DNA of 64,000 nucleotides from an uncultured Oscillospiraceae bacterium (GTDB taxonomy: Bacteria > Bacillota > Clostridia > Oscillospirales > Oscillospiraceae): positions 1-64,000 of the forward strand of contig CANRIU010000001.1 in NCBI GenBank assembly GCA_947630755.1, in the 5' to 3' direction. The stretch's first letter is position 1. Every line of letters begins with the position of its first letter. The notes below the pieces were generated by a model. It saw nothing but the letters and a program-made list of their open reading frames with translations. It had not been told where the DNA came from and ran no database searches. Shown here in pieces: positions 1-12,300 of this stretch. The translations under genes were made by a program, and so were the position numbers.

Positions 1-21
1 TTCATGGTAGACACCCCTTAC

Positions 22-348
22 AGAGAATTTTATCATTCTCTCTTTCGACTGTCCACTCTTACTATACAACTTTCTTTGGTTCTTTTCTCTCTTTTGACGG
101 GTCAAAAGAGAGAAAACGAACATGCCCCGTCCACCTCCCAAGGTGGACATATTGCTCCGCCCTTCGGGTGGGATTACTCGCCTTATTAAGGCGGCTTTCG
201 GTCCCCTCCGGGGACCTCTCGCACCGCCCTCCGGGCGGGATACCTCCCGCCTATCGGCGGTGTCCTCTGTCCACCTCCGGTGGACTCACCCCGCCTGACG
301 GCGGGCCCTCCGCCCTCCTGGCGGACTTGTCTGTCACTTCTTTAAGTG
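22..348. repeat. Array of consecutive short hairpins
   Basis: This gene-free stretch is packed with small inverted repeats that differ in sequence. Stems, left arm and right arm: 22-28/35-41; 83-98/101-116 (16 bp perfect, 2-nt centre); 129-136/141-148; 157-162/166-171; 179-185/187-193; 201-206/210-215; 224-229/233-238; 247-251/256-260; 269-275/279-285; 290-295/300-305; 309-314/320-325; 335-339/344-348, the last spanning the stop codon of the giant gene. Many loops are TCC or TTC. The array begins inside the 3' end of the minus-strand gene and runs at least to base 22. No ORF with a ribosome site was found. One hairpin may terminate the giant gene, but none has a clear U-run. Confidence 0.8.
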
Positions 349-3300
349 TCTTCCTCCGGAGCTTAAAAGCCTCCGCCGTCCACGTTTGAGGATGGCAACG
401 GCTGTGAGCCCCAGCGCGGACGCCGCAAGGAGCGCTGTCCACATTCCAAGGCGGCTGGGATCTCCGGTATCGGGCTGTACGTCGCGGGGAGGCTCCGGCG
501 CGTCCTTCCTGTTTACGAACTCCGCCAAAGCTCCGGCCCCGGCGGATATTACGCCCGACGCGCCGGGCGCCAAGGTGGTATAGCCGTCCTGTCCGGCCTC
601 AAGCTCCGTGACGATGTACCCGGTGCCCTCGGGAAGGCCCTGGGCCGTGACGCTCTCGCCGTGGCGGAGGGTGAACTCCGCCATGCCCTCCGTAAAGGTC
701 ATATCGCCGTAAGCGCCGCTTATGCTCCTGTCCCCCAGCTCCACCCGGAAGTGCCACTCCCGGTCGCTGTCGGCCCCGGTGCCCTCCACTGTCTTTGTGA
801 CGGTGAGGCTCCCGGTGAGCTTCTCCACGGGCGCGGTGTCCCGGTGGTTCACAAACTGCGCGTACACCATGCTGTTCCGGACGATGGCGCCGCTCTCGCC
901 GGAGGAGGAGGTGGCATAGCCGTTAAGCCCGGCCTCAAGCTCCGTGACGGTGTAGGTCACGCCGTCGGGGAGGCCCTCCGCCGACGCGCTCTCGCCGTGG
1001 CGGAGAGTGAACTCCGCCGCACCCTCCGTAAAGGTCATATCGCCGTAAGCGCCGCTTATGCTCCTGTCTCCCAGCTCCACCCGGAAGTGCCACAGGGCCT
1101 CGGTGTCGCCGTCGGTGCCCGTGACGGTCTTTGTAACGGTAAGCCCTCCGAGGCCCGGCTGGGGAGGCGTCCAGGGCTCGTTCCAGTGGTTCACAAAGGA
1201 CGCGACCGCCTCATTTTCCGCGGCGATGGTCCCCTGCTCCCCGGTGGATGTGGTGGTGTAGAGCCCGGTGTCCGCCTCAAGCTCTGTCACGGTGTAGCTC
1301 ACTCCCGCCGGGATCCCGGTGGCGGTTATCTCCTCGCCGTGGCGGAGGGTGAACTCAGCCACGCCGCCGTCAAAGTCCATGCCGCCGTAGTGCCCGGTGA
1401 GGGCCCTGTCGAGAGTGACCTCAAAGCTCCACTCCCGCTCCATCTCCCCGCCGGAGCCGCTGACCGTCTTCATAACCGTCAGGCTCCCGGTGGGGATGGT
1501 CCTGTCGTTGGTGAATACCGCGATGGCGGGCTGGCCGTCGACGATGACGCCCGTGCTGCCCTGGGATGTGGTGGTGTAGCCCGGGACGGCTGTCTCGGTG
1601 ACGGTGTAGGTTATGCCGGGCTCCAGCTCAAATGTCCGGCTCTCGCCGTCCTTGAGGGTGAATACTCCGGTGTTTGTGCCGTTGAAGGGCTCGAAGTCCA
1701 CGCTCTCGCTGAGGACGACCCTGAATTCAAACTCCCGGTCGTGCTCCCCGGCGTTGCCCGTGACCTTCTTTGTGACAGTGAGGCCGCCGATGCCCCGGGT
1801 GTTGATGAACGCGGCGGTGAGGACATCCCCCGGCTCCACGCTCCCGGAGGTCCCGAAGGAGGTGGTGACGTAGCCGTCGGTGTTGGCCTCCGCCTCGGTG
1901 ACGGTGTACTCCGCCCCCACGGGGAGGGTGAAGGTCCTGTGCTGACCGCCTGTCAGCGTGAAGCTCACTGAGCCGCCAGAGAAGGGAGGCGTGCTGTGCT
2001 CCGGCATGTTTGTCAGCGTCAGCGTGAAGTTGAAGGCCCTGTCCGCCTCTCCCAGGGTGCCCGACACCGTTTTGCTGACCGTGATGTGCCCGGGTACATG
2101 GTCGGGCTCCAGGTCGTTTATTATCACCGCGTCGGCAATCCCGCCGTGGGGGATGGTGCCGACGGTGTGGACGGTGCGGGTGGTGTACCCGTCCTGCCCG
2201 GCCTCCAGCTCGTGGACCACATACTCCGTCTCGGGGTCGAGGCCGAAGATGGTCATGTGCCAGCCGTGCTCAAGGTAGAATGTGGCCTCGCCGTCGGTGA
2301 AGGTTATCTTCTCCCGCTTCACCTCGCCGGAGTCCTGGAAGGACATGCAGTCGTACTCCCTCACGTCGGCTTCAAGGTCCATGGCGGCGGTCTTCCCCGT
2401 GAGGCTCACGGTGAAGTGCCAGTCCTTCTTCTTGTCGCCGATGCCTATGACGTAGGTAGAGATGGTAAGTCCGCCCTCGTCCTCATCCTCCACCGGGTGG
2501 TCAAAGCCGTCCTGGATGTTGGTGAAGTGGGCCACGGCTGTGCCCTCCGCGGGGATGGTCCCCGTCTCGCCCACGTCGTTCACGGTGTAGCCCGCCGCGG
2601 GCTCCTCGGTCACGGTGTAGCCCGTCCCCTCGGGAAGGCCGACGGCGGTTATGACCTGGTCATTTCTGAGCACAAAGTGCGCGACGCCGTTTTCAAAGGT
2701 CATGCCGCCGTACTCGCCGTTTATTGTCGTGTCGCTCAATGTGACGGTGAAGCTGAAGGGTCCGGCGGCGTCGGGGTCATCGCCGATCACCGCTTTCCTG
2801 ACGGTGAGACCGCCAAGGACCGGGGCCGTGTCGTAGTCGTTGGTGAACTCCACACCCGTTGCGGTGAAGTCCACGCCCTCCTCCTGAATGACGGGCTCCG
2901 CGGCGACAAGCTCCCCAAGCGCGGGATCGTTCGTCACCTCCACGGTGACAAAGTACACGCGGCTGTCGTAGGTCACGCCGGGGGCCCTGCCGTGGACCTC
3001 GGACACCCGGAAGGTGTATGTGCCCGGGGCGAGGAAAATGATGTCCTCCTCGGCGCCGCCCTCCGTCAGAGGCACGGTCACGCTCTCGCCCTCTTTTATC
3101 AGCCTTTCGTTGCAGACCACCTGGCCCGCCGCATCGGGGGCGTCGATGAGCTCGAAGAGCGCGGAGAAGGAGTCGTTCACGCCCCAGCTCCTGCCGTCCA
3201 GCGTCTTGCGGAGGTAAACCGCCTCCTCGGCGTAGGCGTAGTTGAGGAAGGGCAGCGTCGGACTGCCGCTCTCGTCCCTGCCGTGGGACACGCCCTCGTC

Positions 3301-6300
3301 GGAGGAGTAGGCGTAGGAGGTCACAACCTGCATCTGCCCCGTGGGGACGCCGCCGTCGGTTATGACCATGGCGTTGACCGTCAGGACCATTTCCGGCTCC
3401 TGGCAGAAGATGAACCTGTCGTGCTTCTCCGTCTCACGGACGGTGAAGGCGTAGGTTCCGGGCTCCTTTATCTCGACGGAGCCGAAGGATTTTGTTATTG
3501 CGCCGTCGACGCTCTCGCCGTCGGTCTGGCTGATCGTCACCTTGTACGCCCCGGAGGCCGTGTCGGGCGCTCCCCAGCCGTCGGGTATAACCACGGTGCC
3601 GCCGTCTATCGCCGCCTTTGTGCCGTCATCCGGGGTAATGGTGAAGCTGAAGCTCTCATCCTCCGCCCAGGGGCGGTCGCGCAGGGTCTTTTCGATGGAG
3701 AGGTCGAATTTCCCCGGCTCAAGGGTGTAGGTGTTGACGAATGTGGTCGTTGTGGCGGCGCTCTGGCTCTCCGCCGTGGTGCCGGCAAGGACATTTGTGT
3801 CCGTGGAGTCCTTTATCGTGAGGGACAGCTTCCCTGTGCTCGGGTCGTCGGCCACATGGGCGTACACGGTGTAGGTTCCGGATGTCTCGATGCCGTGCCC
3901 GGGGTCCTTCTCCGTGAGGGTGAAGGTGTAGTCCCCCGGCTTTGTGAAGGTGACGGCGCCAAGGCTCCCGGTGTGATCCGGGGACTTGTCGGTGATGCTC
4001 ACGCTCCCGGAGGAGATGACAGCGCCGGAGGCATCCCCGGAGGTGAGGGCGATGGAGAACTCAAAGCTGTCGTTCGCCGCCCAGGGCCGATTGAGGTCCT
4101 TTTTTATTTCCGGCGTCCAGACAGCGCTCTCGGGGGTGTAGACGTTTGTAAATACTATCCTCCCGTCCGCCGCTGCCGCGGGGCTTACGCTCCGGGACGC
4201 AACCAGCGCCCCGTCCGACCCCCGCTCCACGGTGAAGGTCACGGTGTAGGTCGTGCCGTCGCAGGCCACGCCGGGATTTACGGTGCTCGGCTTCTCCGTC
4301 ACGTTGAACACATACGTCCCAGCCTCATAGAAGCGGAAATCCAATGTCCAGTCCACGGGGTAGTCCGTGCCGCCGGATACGCTTAAGAAGGTGTGCTCTA
4401 TGGGCGACGCGGTGAGATATTTGTACGCTCCGTCAGCGTCGGCGTACATGACGTTGTCGAAAACGCTCCCCGCACCGGAGCCCCCGGATGTGGCGAAGGC
4501 CACGCTTACGGTGTAATTCTCCCCGGTGCGCCAATCCCGCCCCAAAATGGTCTTGCCCACTGTGAGCGAGCTTCCCGCGGCGCCCTGCTCCGGACTCGCC
4601 GCCGCCCAGTAGCGGTTTACGAAGGGGAATGCGGTGCTGTCGCCGCTCTCCTCCCCGGTGACGATGTACGCGTAGGTGGCGACAAACTCGTCCGTGCCCC
4701 CGGCCATGTCGGACTGCACCTTCACCGTGAGCTTTACTGTGGGCTGGGTGCAGGTGAGCTGCCGCGTCTCAAAGCCCTCGGTGTCCTCGGTGACGTTAAA
4801 GACGTAGGTTGCGCCGCTGCCCTCAAGGTTGCCGACGGTCATCTCGCCCATGTCCAGCGTCTTTGTGACCCAGCCGCCTGTCACGGTTTCCGGGTCCGTG
4901 CCCTTGACGGTGACGGTGTAGCTTCCGTCCGCGAGAGCCGCTCCCCACCCCTCGGGGACCTTGAGAAGGCCGGCCTTTATGGCGTCCTTCGCGGTGTCAT
5001 CCGGTTGGATAGTGAATTTAAACTCGTCCTCGTCCTCCCAGGCGCGCCCGGTGAGGAGCTTTGAGAGCCTGAAGTCAAAGCTTCCGCCCTCGTCGTATCT
5101 GTTTACAAATTCGACCGTCGTGACCGCGTTGACCGATGCATCTGACGCCGTGCCGTCCTTCCCGGTAACGGTGATGTTCATTGTCCCGTTTTTGTTGTCA
5201 ACGGCGCTCACGGTGAGCTCAATGTCGGCGGGCTTATCCTCAGAGCCAAGGCCGCTGCCCTGACCCGACTCGGATATGGTGAATTCGTACTCTCCCGGCG
5301 TGGTGAAGGTCACGGCGTCAAAGCTGACGGTCTCACCCTCCCCAACGCTTATCTTCTCGTCCCCGATGGTCACGCCCTCCGGGGCGGATGTGTTTTTCAG
5401 GGTGAACTGGAACTTCTCGCCATCCCGCCAATCGCGCCCGGTGAGCTCCTTTGTCACCGACGGCGTCCATGTGCCGGAGGTGGTGTAGACGTTTGTCACG
5501 GGGACTGTGTCGCCGGAAATGCTCACCCCGCCCCTCTCGATGGAGCGGCTTGTGACGGTGAGCTTCTCGCCGGAGCGCTCCACCTCAAATGTCACGGTGT
5601 ACACGCTTTCGTCAATGGCGACGCCGCCGTTGACGGCCGCCGGGGCGTTCTCCCTGACGGTGAACACATACGTCCCCGCCTCAAAGAAGCGAAGGTGTAT
5701 GGTGTTGGAGCCATCGGAGGTGTAGGTGAAGGTCTGGGTCACAAAGGGCGCAAATTTCCCCTCCTCCGCGCTCTCGCCAACGAAGAAGTGCGGCATATCC
5801 GTGTGCCCACCGTCGAGGGTCACGCTGACGGTGTAGCTCTCGCCGGGGAGCCACTCGCGCCCGGTGAGGGTCTTGCTCACCTTGAAGAGACTGCTGCCGT
5901 CCACGCCCTCCCCGGCGTAATAGCGGTTCACAAAGGGCAGGATCAGCTCGCCGTCCTCCGGGGCCTCGATCTTATTGTCCGGGTCCACAAGGTACGCATA
6001 TACCGCGGTGAACTCAAGGTTCCCGGTGTAGCCGCCCTCGGTGCCGACACCGCTTGTGACGGTAATGGTGAGAGCGATGGCGGGCTGGGCGCAGTAGAGG
6101 TTCTTCTCCTCAAATCCATCGGTCTTTTCGGCGATTTCGAATTTATACGTCGCGCCCTCGGTTCGGAGGTTGCCGACGGCAAGGCTCCCCAGGTCGAGCA
6201 CCCGGGTCACGTCAGGGTCTCCGCTCCCCGGAGTGGTTTTCTTAACATTGACCGTGTAGACGCCCTCGCCGTCAGGCTCGCCCCAGCTTTTGGGAACGGT

Positions 6301-9300
6301 GAGAAGTCCATCCTTAATATCCCCCAAAGCCTCAGCGTCCGGCGTGATGGTGAACGCAAAGTCGTCCTCATCGGTCCAGTCCCGCCCGGTGAGAAGCTTT
6401 GAGAGGCCAAACCCGTAGCTTCCGCTCTCGTCATAGGTGTTGACAAAGGCTATGGTGGAGGAAACAGCGCTGGAGGGCTCCTCCGGGGTGCTGCCGCCAT
6501 CCCCCGTGACCGAGAGCATGAGGTGTCCCACGTTGTCGTCCTCGGCAGTGACGGTGATTTTTATATCCCCCTTGTGCTCACCATGACCGAGACCGTCTCC
6601 CGTGCCGGACTCGGAAATCGTGAAGGTGTACACACCCGGCGCGGAGAAGGTCACGTTGCCAAAGCTCACGCCGATCGCAGCGTCGCTCTCGCCTATCTCT
6701 ATCTCGCTCTTTTCGATTATCGGCTTATAGGTGTTCCCCTCTCCGGGCCAGGAATTTGCCTCCAGCGTAAAGGTGAATTCCTCACCCTCTTTCCAGTCCC
6801 GACCGTTCAGTTCCTTTGTCACGGTGGGGGTCCAGGTCCCGGTGGCGTTGTACTCGTTTTCGAAGGTCATCTCGTGTTTTCCGGTGTGACCCTCGCGCTT
6901 GGCGATGTAGGTGAGGTTATAGTCTGAGAGGTCCTCGAAGGTGAAGTAGTTGTCTCTGCCTGCCTTTTGGTCATCGCTTGCGACGATATGTATCTCCCGC
7001 TCGCCGCTCGAATCCTTGACCATCACCTTAAAGTCGTTGGGATTTCCTTCCGCGTCTTTACCCTCCACGGTGGCCTCCCGGATGACCGGGTTGCCGTCGG
7101 AGCCTTTTTCATTGATGTAGTACCACTTTATTGTCCAGCCGCCGTCGATCACCTTTTCGTCAAACTCGGGCTTTGCCCAGGTCTCAAAGCTCGTGACAAC
7201 GTGCTGGTCCGTCTCGCAGGTGGCGACGGGGTCCTTGCCCTCGATCTCACCGGAGGCGCAGTCGTAGAGCGCGAAGTCCAGCTCGTCAATGATGCCGTCC
7301 GTCACCGCCTCGCCGGGGTCCTCGGGGTCCGCGCCCACGGCGTTCTTCAGGGTAATGAGAAGGGTGTATACCCGCTCATCGTAGGTGATGCCCTTTGTGT
7401 CCTCGGGCTTATACTCCTTTATCTCCAGAGTGTAGACAATGTCCTCCGTGCGGGAGACGACAGGGTAATAGTCAGCGGCGCTGGTGCTCTCGGGGTTTTC
7501 GACAAAGTAATTTCCCTCTGCAAGCCCGTCGATCTCACCTGTCGATTTGTGCACGACCTCATTCTTCCCGTCGGCCTTGTCGGGCACAGCGTCGCCCACA
7601 TTTTTGCCCTCGGGGAGCTTGTCTTTATCCGAAAACTCCCACTTCACGGGGAACTCCAGGTTCTGGAAATCTATCTCCTCGAAATTAAAGGTGTGCCCCT
7701 TGTCCACCTCGTCACCGGAAAACTCGCTTGCGGTTCCGGCGGGGTTTGTCACATTATTCTGGTTAAACCTTACCGCCTTGTCGGTGGCAAATTTCCCCTC
7801 ATCGTCCTTTGCGCCGTGAAGCCCGCCGATGTATATATTGCCGCTTGTGAGGGCGCTGCGGGTATACTCGTCGGCTCCAGTGATGGTGACATAGAAATGG
7901 TCCTTGATCTCGTCATTATCGAGCCAGCCGTCGTCATAGCGGCTCTCGTCCTCAGCGCCGCCACTGTTGTTCCCCACGTTTATCGGCCTGCCGTCTGTCC
8001 CCAGCCGCCCGGTGAACTCCTTGGTTATGGCGTAGCTCGTGGTCTGGACCGCGGGCTGGACGTGGTAGGTGTTTGTGAAGGTCGGGGCCACTCCGGCGTA
8101 GACGCGCCTTGCGCCGTAGTCCGCGGGGTATGCCGCGCCGTCACCTGTCGGGTCCTGATAGTAGATGTTGCGGACATCCGCCCGGAGGTAGGTGTTGTCG
8201 GTGGTCATGTCCGTGCCCTCGTTGACCCCCGGGTCGCGGTAACGGGTCACGTCCACCACAAGGGTGTAGACCCTCGGGGATTTTGAGAGTGTCCCGGCGT
8301 TGTCGCTTGTAATACTGTTCTCGGTGATGGTGAAGGTGTAGGTGCCGGCAGCCGGGAAGGGGTGGGCCTCCGCCATCTGGGCGCCCTTATCACCGACACT
8401 GTCATTTTTTGACGTGTTCAATGCGGCATCGTCCGGTTTTTGTTCCTTGGGCTCTCCGGTGGTTTCGTCAAGCGTGATTTCGCCGTTGACGATAAGCGAC
8501 ACGGACTGCATCGTGTCGGGCAGCAGCTCCTCGATCTCCTGCCCGTCAGCGAGGGTTATGATGTTCTTCGCTGGCGTGCTGGTGTAGTTTACGGTGACAT
8601 CCGGGCTGTCCCCGTTCACGTTGAAGGTCTCAATAAACTTCTTGAGCGCATCGTTGAAGGTCGTCCCGTCGCCGCCGCCTGTGACGATTTTGTATTCCTC
8701 CGCGCTTATCACCACTGCCCCGCCAAGGTTGATGCCATCAGCCCCGGAGGTGATGGAGCCTAAGTCAATAAGGCTGCCCAAGCCGGAACCGGAGGTGCTG
8801 CGGAAGGCGATGTCAAAGGAGAACGTGTCGTTTTCGTTCCACGCGCGCCCGTCTATCTGCTTGCGTATCGCCATATCCCCGTTCACCGGGATGTTGGCGA
8901 TAGCGGCCTGGACAAAGTTCTCCGTGCCGTCCTGCCCGAAGCGGAAATTCTGCCGCTGGTAGACCTCCCACTCCTCGTCGGAGGTGCTGCCCTGCTCTTT
9001 TTTATAGTCCACGCAGCCCGCCGGGTGGACAAGGTACAGCGCGTCCATGATGCGGTAGCCCGTGGGGGCGAAGGTCTCGCGAAGGACGTAGTGCTGCGCG
9101 GGGTCAAGCCCCGCGAAGGCGACCTTGCCGTTTGCGCGGGTGGAGGAGCTCGCCACCTGGAGCGCCTCAAGCTCCGCCATGCCCTCCGCGCCCCTGTTAA
9201 TAAGCTCCTGGATTGTATCAATTTTGTCCGCCTTATATACGCGGAAGGTCGCGCCCTGGAGGTAGTTGTTGTCCTCCCGCGCCCCGGTGTATTTGAGTAT

Positions 9301-12300
9301 CTCCACCACGCCCGGGTCGTCGGCGTTGGTGATGTTTATGGTTATCTCCGCGGTGCCGGGGTTGCGGTCCAGCACGGCGTGGAAGGGCGCGGAGGTGGTC
9401 TCCGTCCAGCCGTCCAGCCCCGCAAGGTCCATCCAGTCGCTGACACTGTCGTGGTTCGTGTCCTCAAGGTCCCTCTGGTCGATTTCGCCGTCACCGTTTG
9501 TGTCGGTCAAGGTCATAAACCTGCTGTCGCCCACGAAGCTCGTGTATGTCCCGTTGGCGGGGTCGTAGCCGAAGGAGTGCTTGTAGATGCTCGCGCTTCC
9601 TCCGCTTTCGAGGATATAGTACTCCGCGGCCACATACCAGTCCTTGACCTCCGCGCCGTCCATGGTGGAGGACAGGAGCTCATATGTGTACTCCTGATTT
9701 TCAATTTTCGCCAGCGCCAGCTCCTCGTAGACGTGGGACACGCCGGAGCTGTCCACATAGCAGACCTCGAAGATGGTGGTGGCGGGTATGGGGGTATCCG
9801 CCTTTGCGGAGTAGGTCTTTTTGAGGGTGAGGTTGGTGTACAGAGAGTAGTTGTACCCCACATCCACAGCCGTGACGGTGTGGTCCGTCTCGGAGGGCTT
9901 AACTCCGCTCTCCCCCACCGTGATTATCTGAACCTCAGTACCCTTCCCGGCACTGTCGTAGGCGTAAAGGGCATAAGAGCCGTTTTGACCGCCCTGAACA
10001 TCGGAAGCCGCATTTGAAAGCGGCTTTGGCGTGGTATTTCCGGATGTGAGGGTGTAGCTCGTGTCGGGGCGCACTACCTCGTATACAAACGAATCTCCAT
10101 CCTCATATGGAATGTTGGTGAAGAAGTACCTGCCGGAGACAGGGGTGACATCGGATTTGACCAGCTCGTAATATGCGGTGGAGCCGTCAAAGGTGCCTCC
10201 TGAATATGTACTTACAACCTTATGTGTATCACCGCTCTTGTCGCTGGGATTTACCTTGCCTCTGACGTCCGAAACGGTGTAATATGTCTTCCCGCTCTTG
10301 GGGGATGGATCCTTTGTCTTTCTGTACAGGTTCAGAGTGACACCGGACAGGAGCGTATCTCCATCCGCCATGGAGTCATAATCTCCGCTCTTGTCGTTAT
10401 CGAAAAAGACCTGCCCTGTCAGGTTAAAGGCCGTGCCGGATATGATTTGGATCGTCTCGTGTTCTTCAACGAGCTTTGCAGGCTCCGCAGGGATAAATGT
10501 CCAGAAGTCCTGAATACCATAGTCATAAGTATTTACTCCGCCCTTGGCGATACCCACTGGGTACATGGAGCTGTCGAGATACTTGATTATGTCCGTTTGA
10601 CCTCCGTCTCCATCCAGGAAGTTTCCGTCTTTATCGTAATATTCAATCGTATTGGTGACATGGCTGTGGTCGCCGATGCGTATGAAGTGGTCGTCGCTGG
10701 AGGTTTTCGATGTCACTCCACCCACATAGTCACTGACGGCACTGCGGACCTTATATTCTCCTCCATCTGACGTAATATCATTGTACTCATAGTAACTGCC
10801 GCCCGCGCCGTCGTCCTTGACTTTGGTGGTTTTGTTTTTATTCCATATGGTGTTGTCCTTGTTTGTCTCATTTGCCTCTCTGACAGTGTCCTCCTTAAGT
10901 CCGGTGCGGCCCACATTCTCACCGTAATAGATGGCGGAGCTGTCGTAGTAAATCACGTTCTTTGTGGCGTCAAGGATATTGTCTTTCCCATCGAGCCTCT
11001 CGCCCTCGCGGCTGTATATTGGGCTCACGCGGGTGAAGGTAAATCCGGCGGCGGACGCCTCCACATCATGGACAGGGAAATGTATCTCGCCCGCCTTGGT
11101 GGTGAGGGTGAGGATGTCCTTGATGTTGTATGTCCCCGCGGGAATCACATTTCCTTTTCCGTCTTTGCCGTCCCAGTAGAAGTAGTTTGTGGAGTAAGGC
11201 TTTACGGGGCCGGAGATCGTCACAGGTATCAGGTGCTTTCCGTCATGTAATACGGGCTCGCCCTTTTCATCCTTCAGCTCCTCAAAGTTCAGAACCAGGG
11301 TGGCTGTGGTGGCCTCCCTCGTCTCAAAGGCGAAGTAACCGCCCACGCCCTCATAGGCGCCCGGGACAACCTCTCCATCGTCAAGCGTTATTTTGTCAAC
11401 GAAGCGGATGTTCTCCGCAGGGTCCGGCTGGATGGCGCGGGTATACAGGTGCCCCTCCAGGTCGGGGTTCGGCATCTCGAAGAAGATATAGTAGCTCTTT
11501 GCCTGATCAGTATTAAAGCTTCCGGGGTATTTGAAGCTTGCCCCAAATTGTGTATAGTCAAACCGAGTGTTTCTAACCTCTTTTACGGACTTATAGAGGG
11601 TACTCCCGGTGGCATTGTCGGTGAGGCCCTTGTTGTCAGCAAAGAAATTGTATGTGTTAGGAGTGCTTCCCCTCCAGTCCCAGCGGTATATGTAGCTGTC
11701 GGTTGTGACGATATAATAAGTCTCAATTACATTGTATCCTCCGTTCTGTTGGAGTGACAGGTAGTCCGCGTACACACGCCCGGTCTCCTTGTGTCCCTGC
11801 TCGTTGAATACGCTGACATCCCATGCGGCGACTACTCCGCCGTGCTCAGCATCATTGGGCTCCCTATACTTACCGTTGTCACTCGTCCCTGCGGGCCAGT
11901 CGGTATCGTCCGCTCTCTTTGAATAGGACTGCGGACGATAAAAGTTATCCGCCACATTATTTCTTTCATTTTTATTGTTGGTATTTGCATCTACCGTGTC
12001 GTTCTTTGTTGTCTGTCCGTCGTTGCCGCCGTTGTCGTAGGAGTGAAACTCAATGGTGTACACTCCCGTCTCCGTCACCTTGTATGTGAGAGGTGTATAG
12101 GAGTAGTCCTTGCCGTTGACATCATTTTTGCTGTTTCCGGTGGGGCTCTCCATCGTCTTTGCAAGGACCTCGGTTTGAACGTCAGGGATATGCCCCGCGC
12201 CGTCCTTTTTCACATCGTAGAGTATGCGGTTGCCGCGAAGGTCCGTGAGCACAATATCGACCGTCGCCCCCTCGCCGAGGCGCTTTTGAATGTCAGCTCT

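Noticed and set aside
661-10770. Long plus-strand open frames of up to 796 codons opposite the giant gene
   Set aside because: They mirror the GC-rich repeat codons of the minus-strand gene, have no ribosome sites and give low-complexity, Val/His/Gly-rich products.
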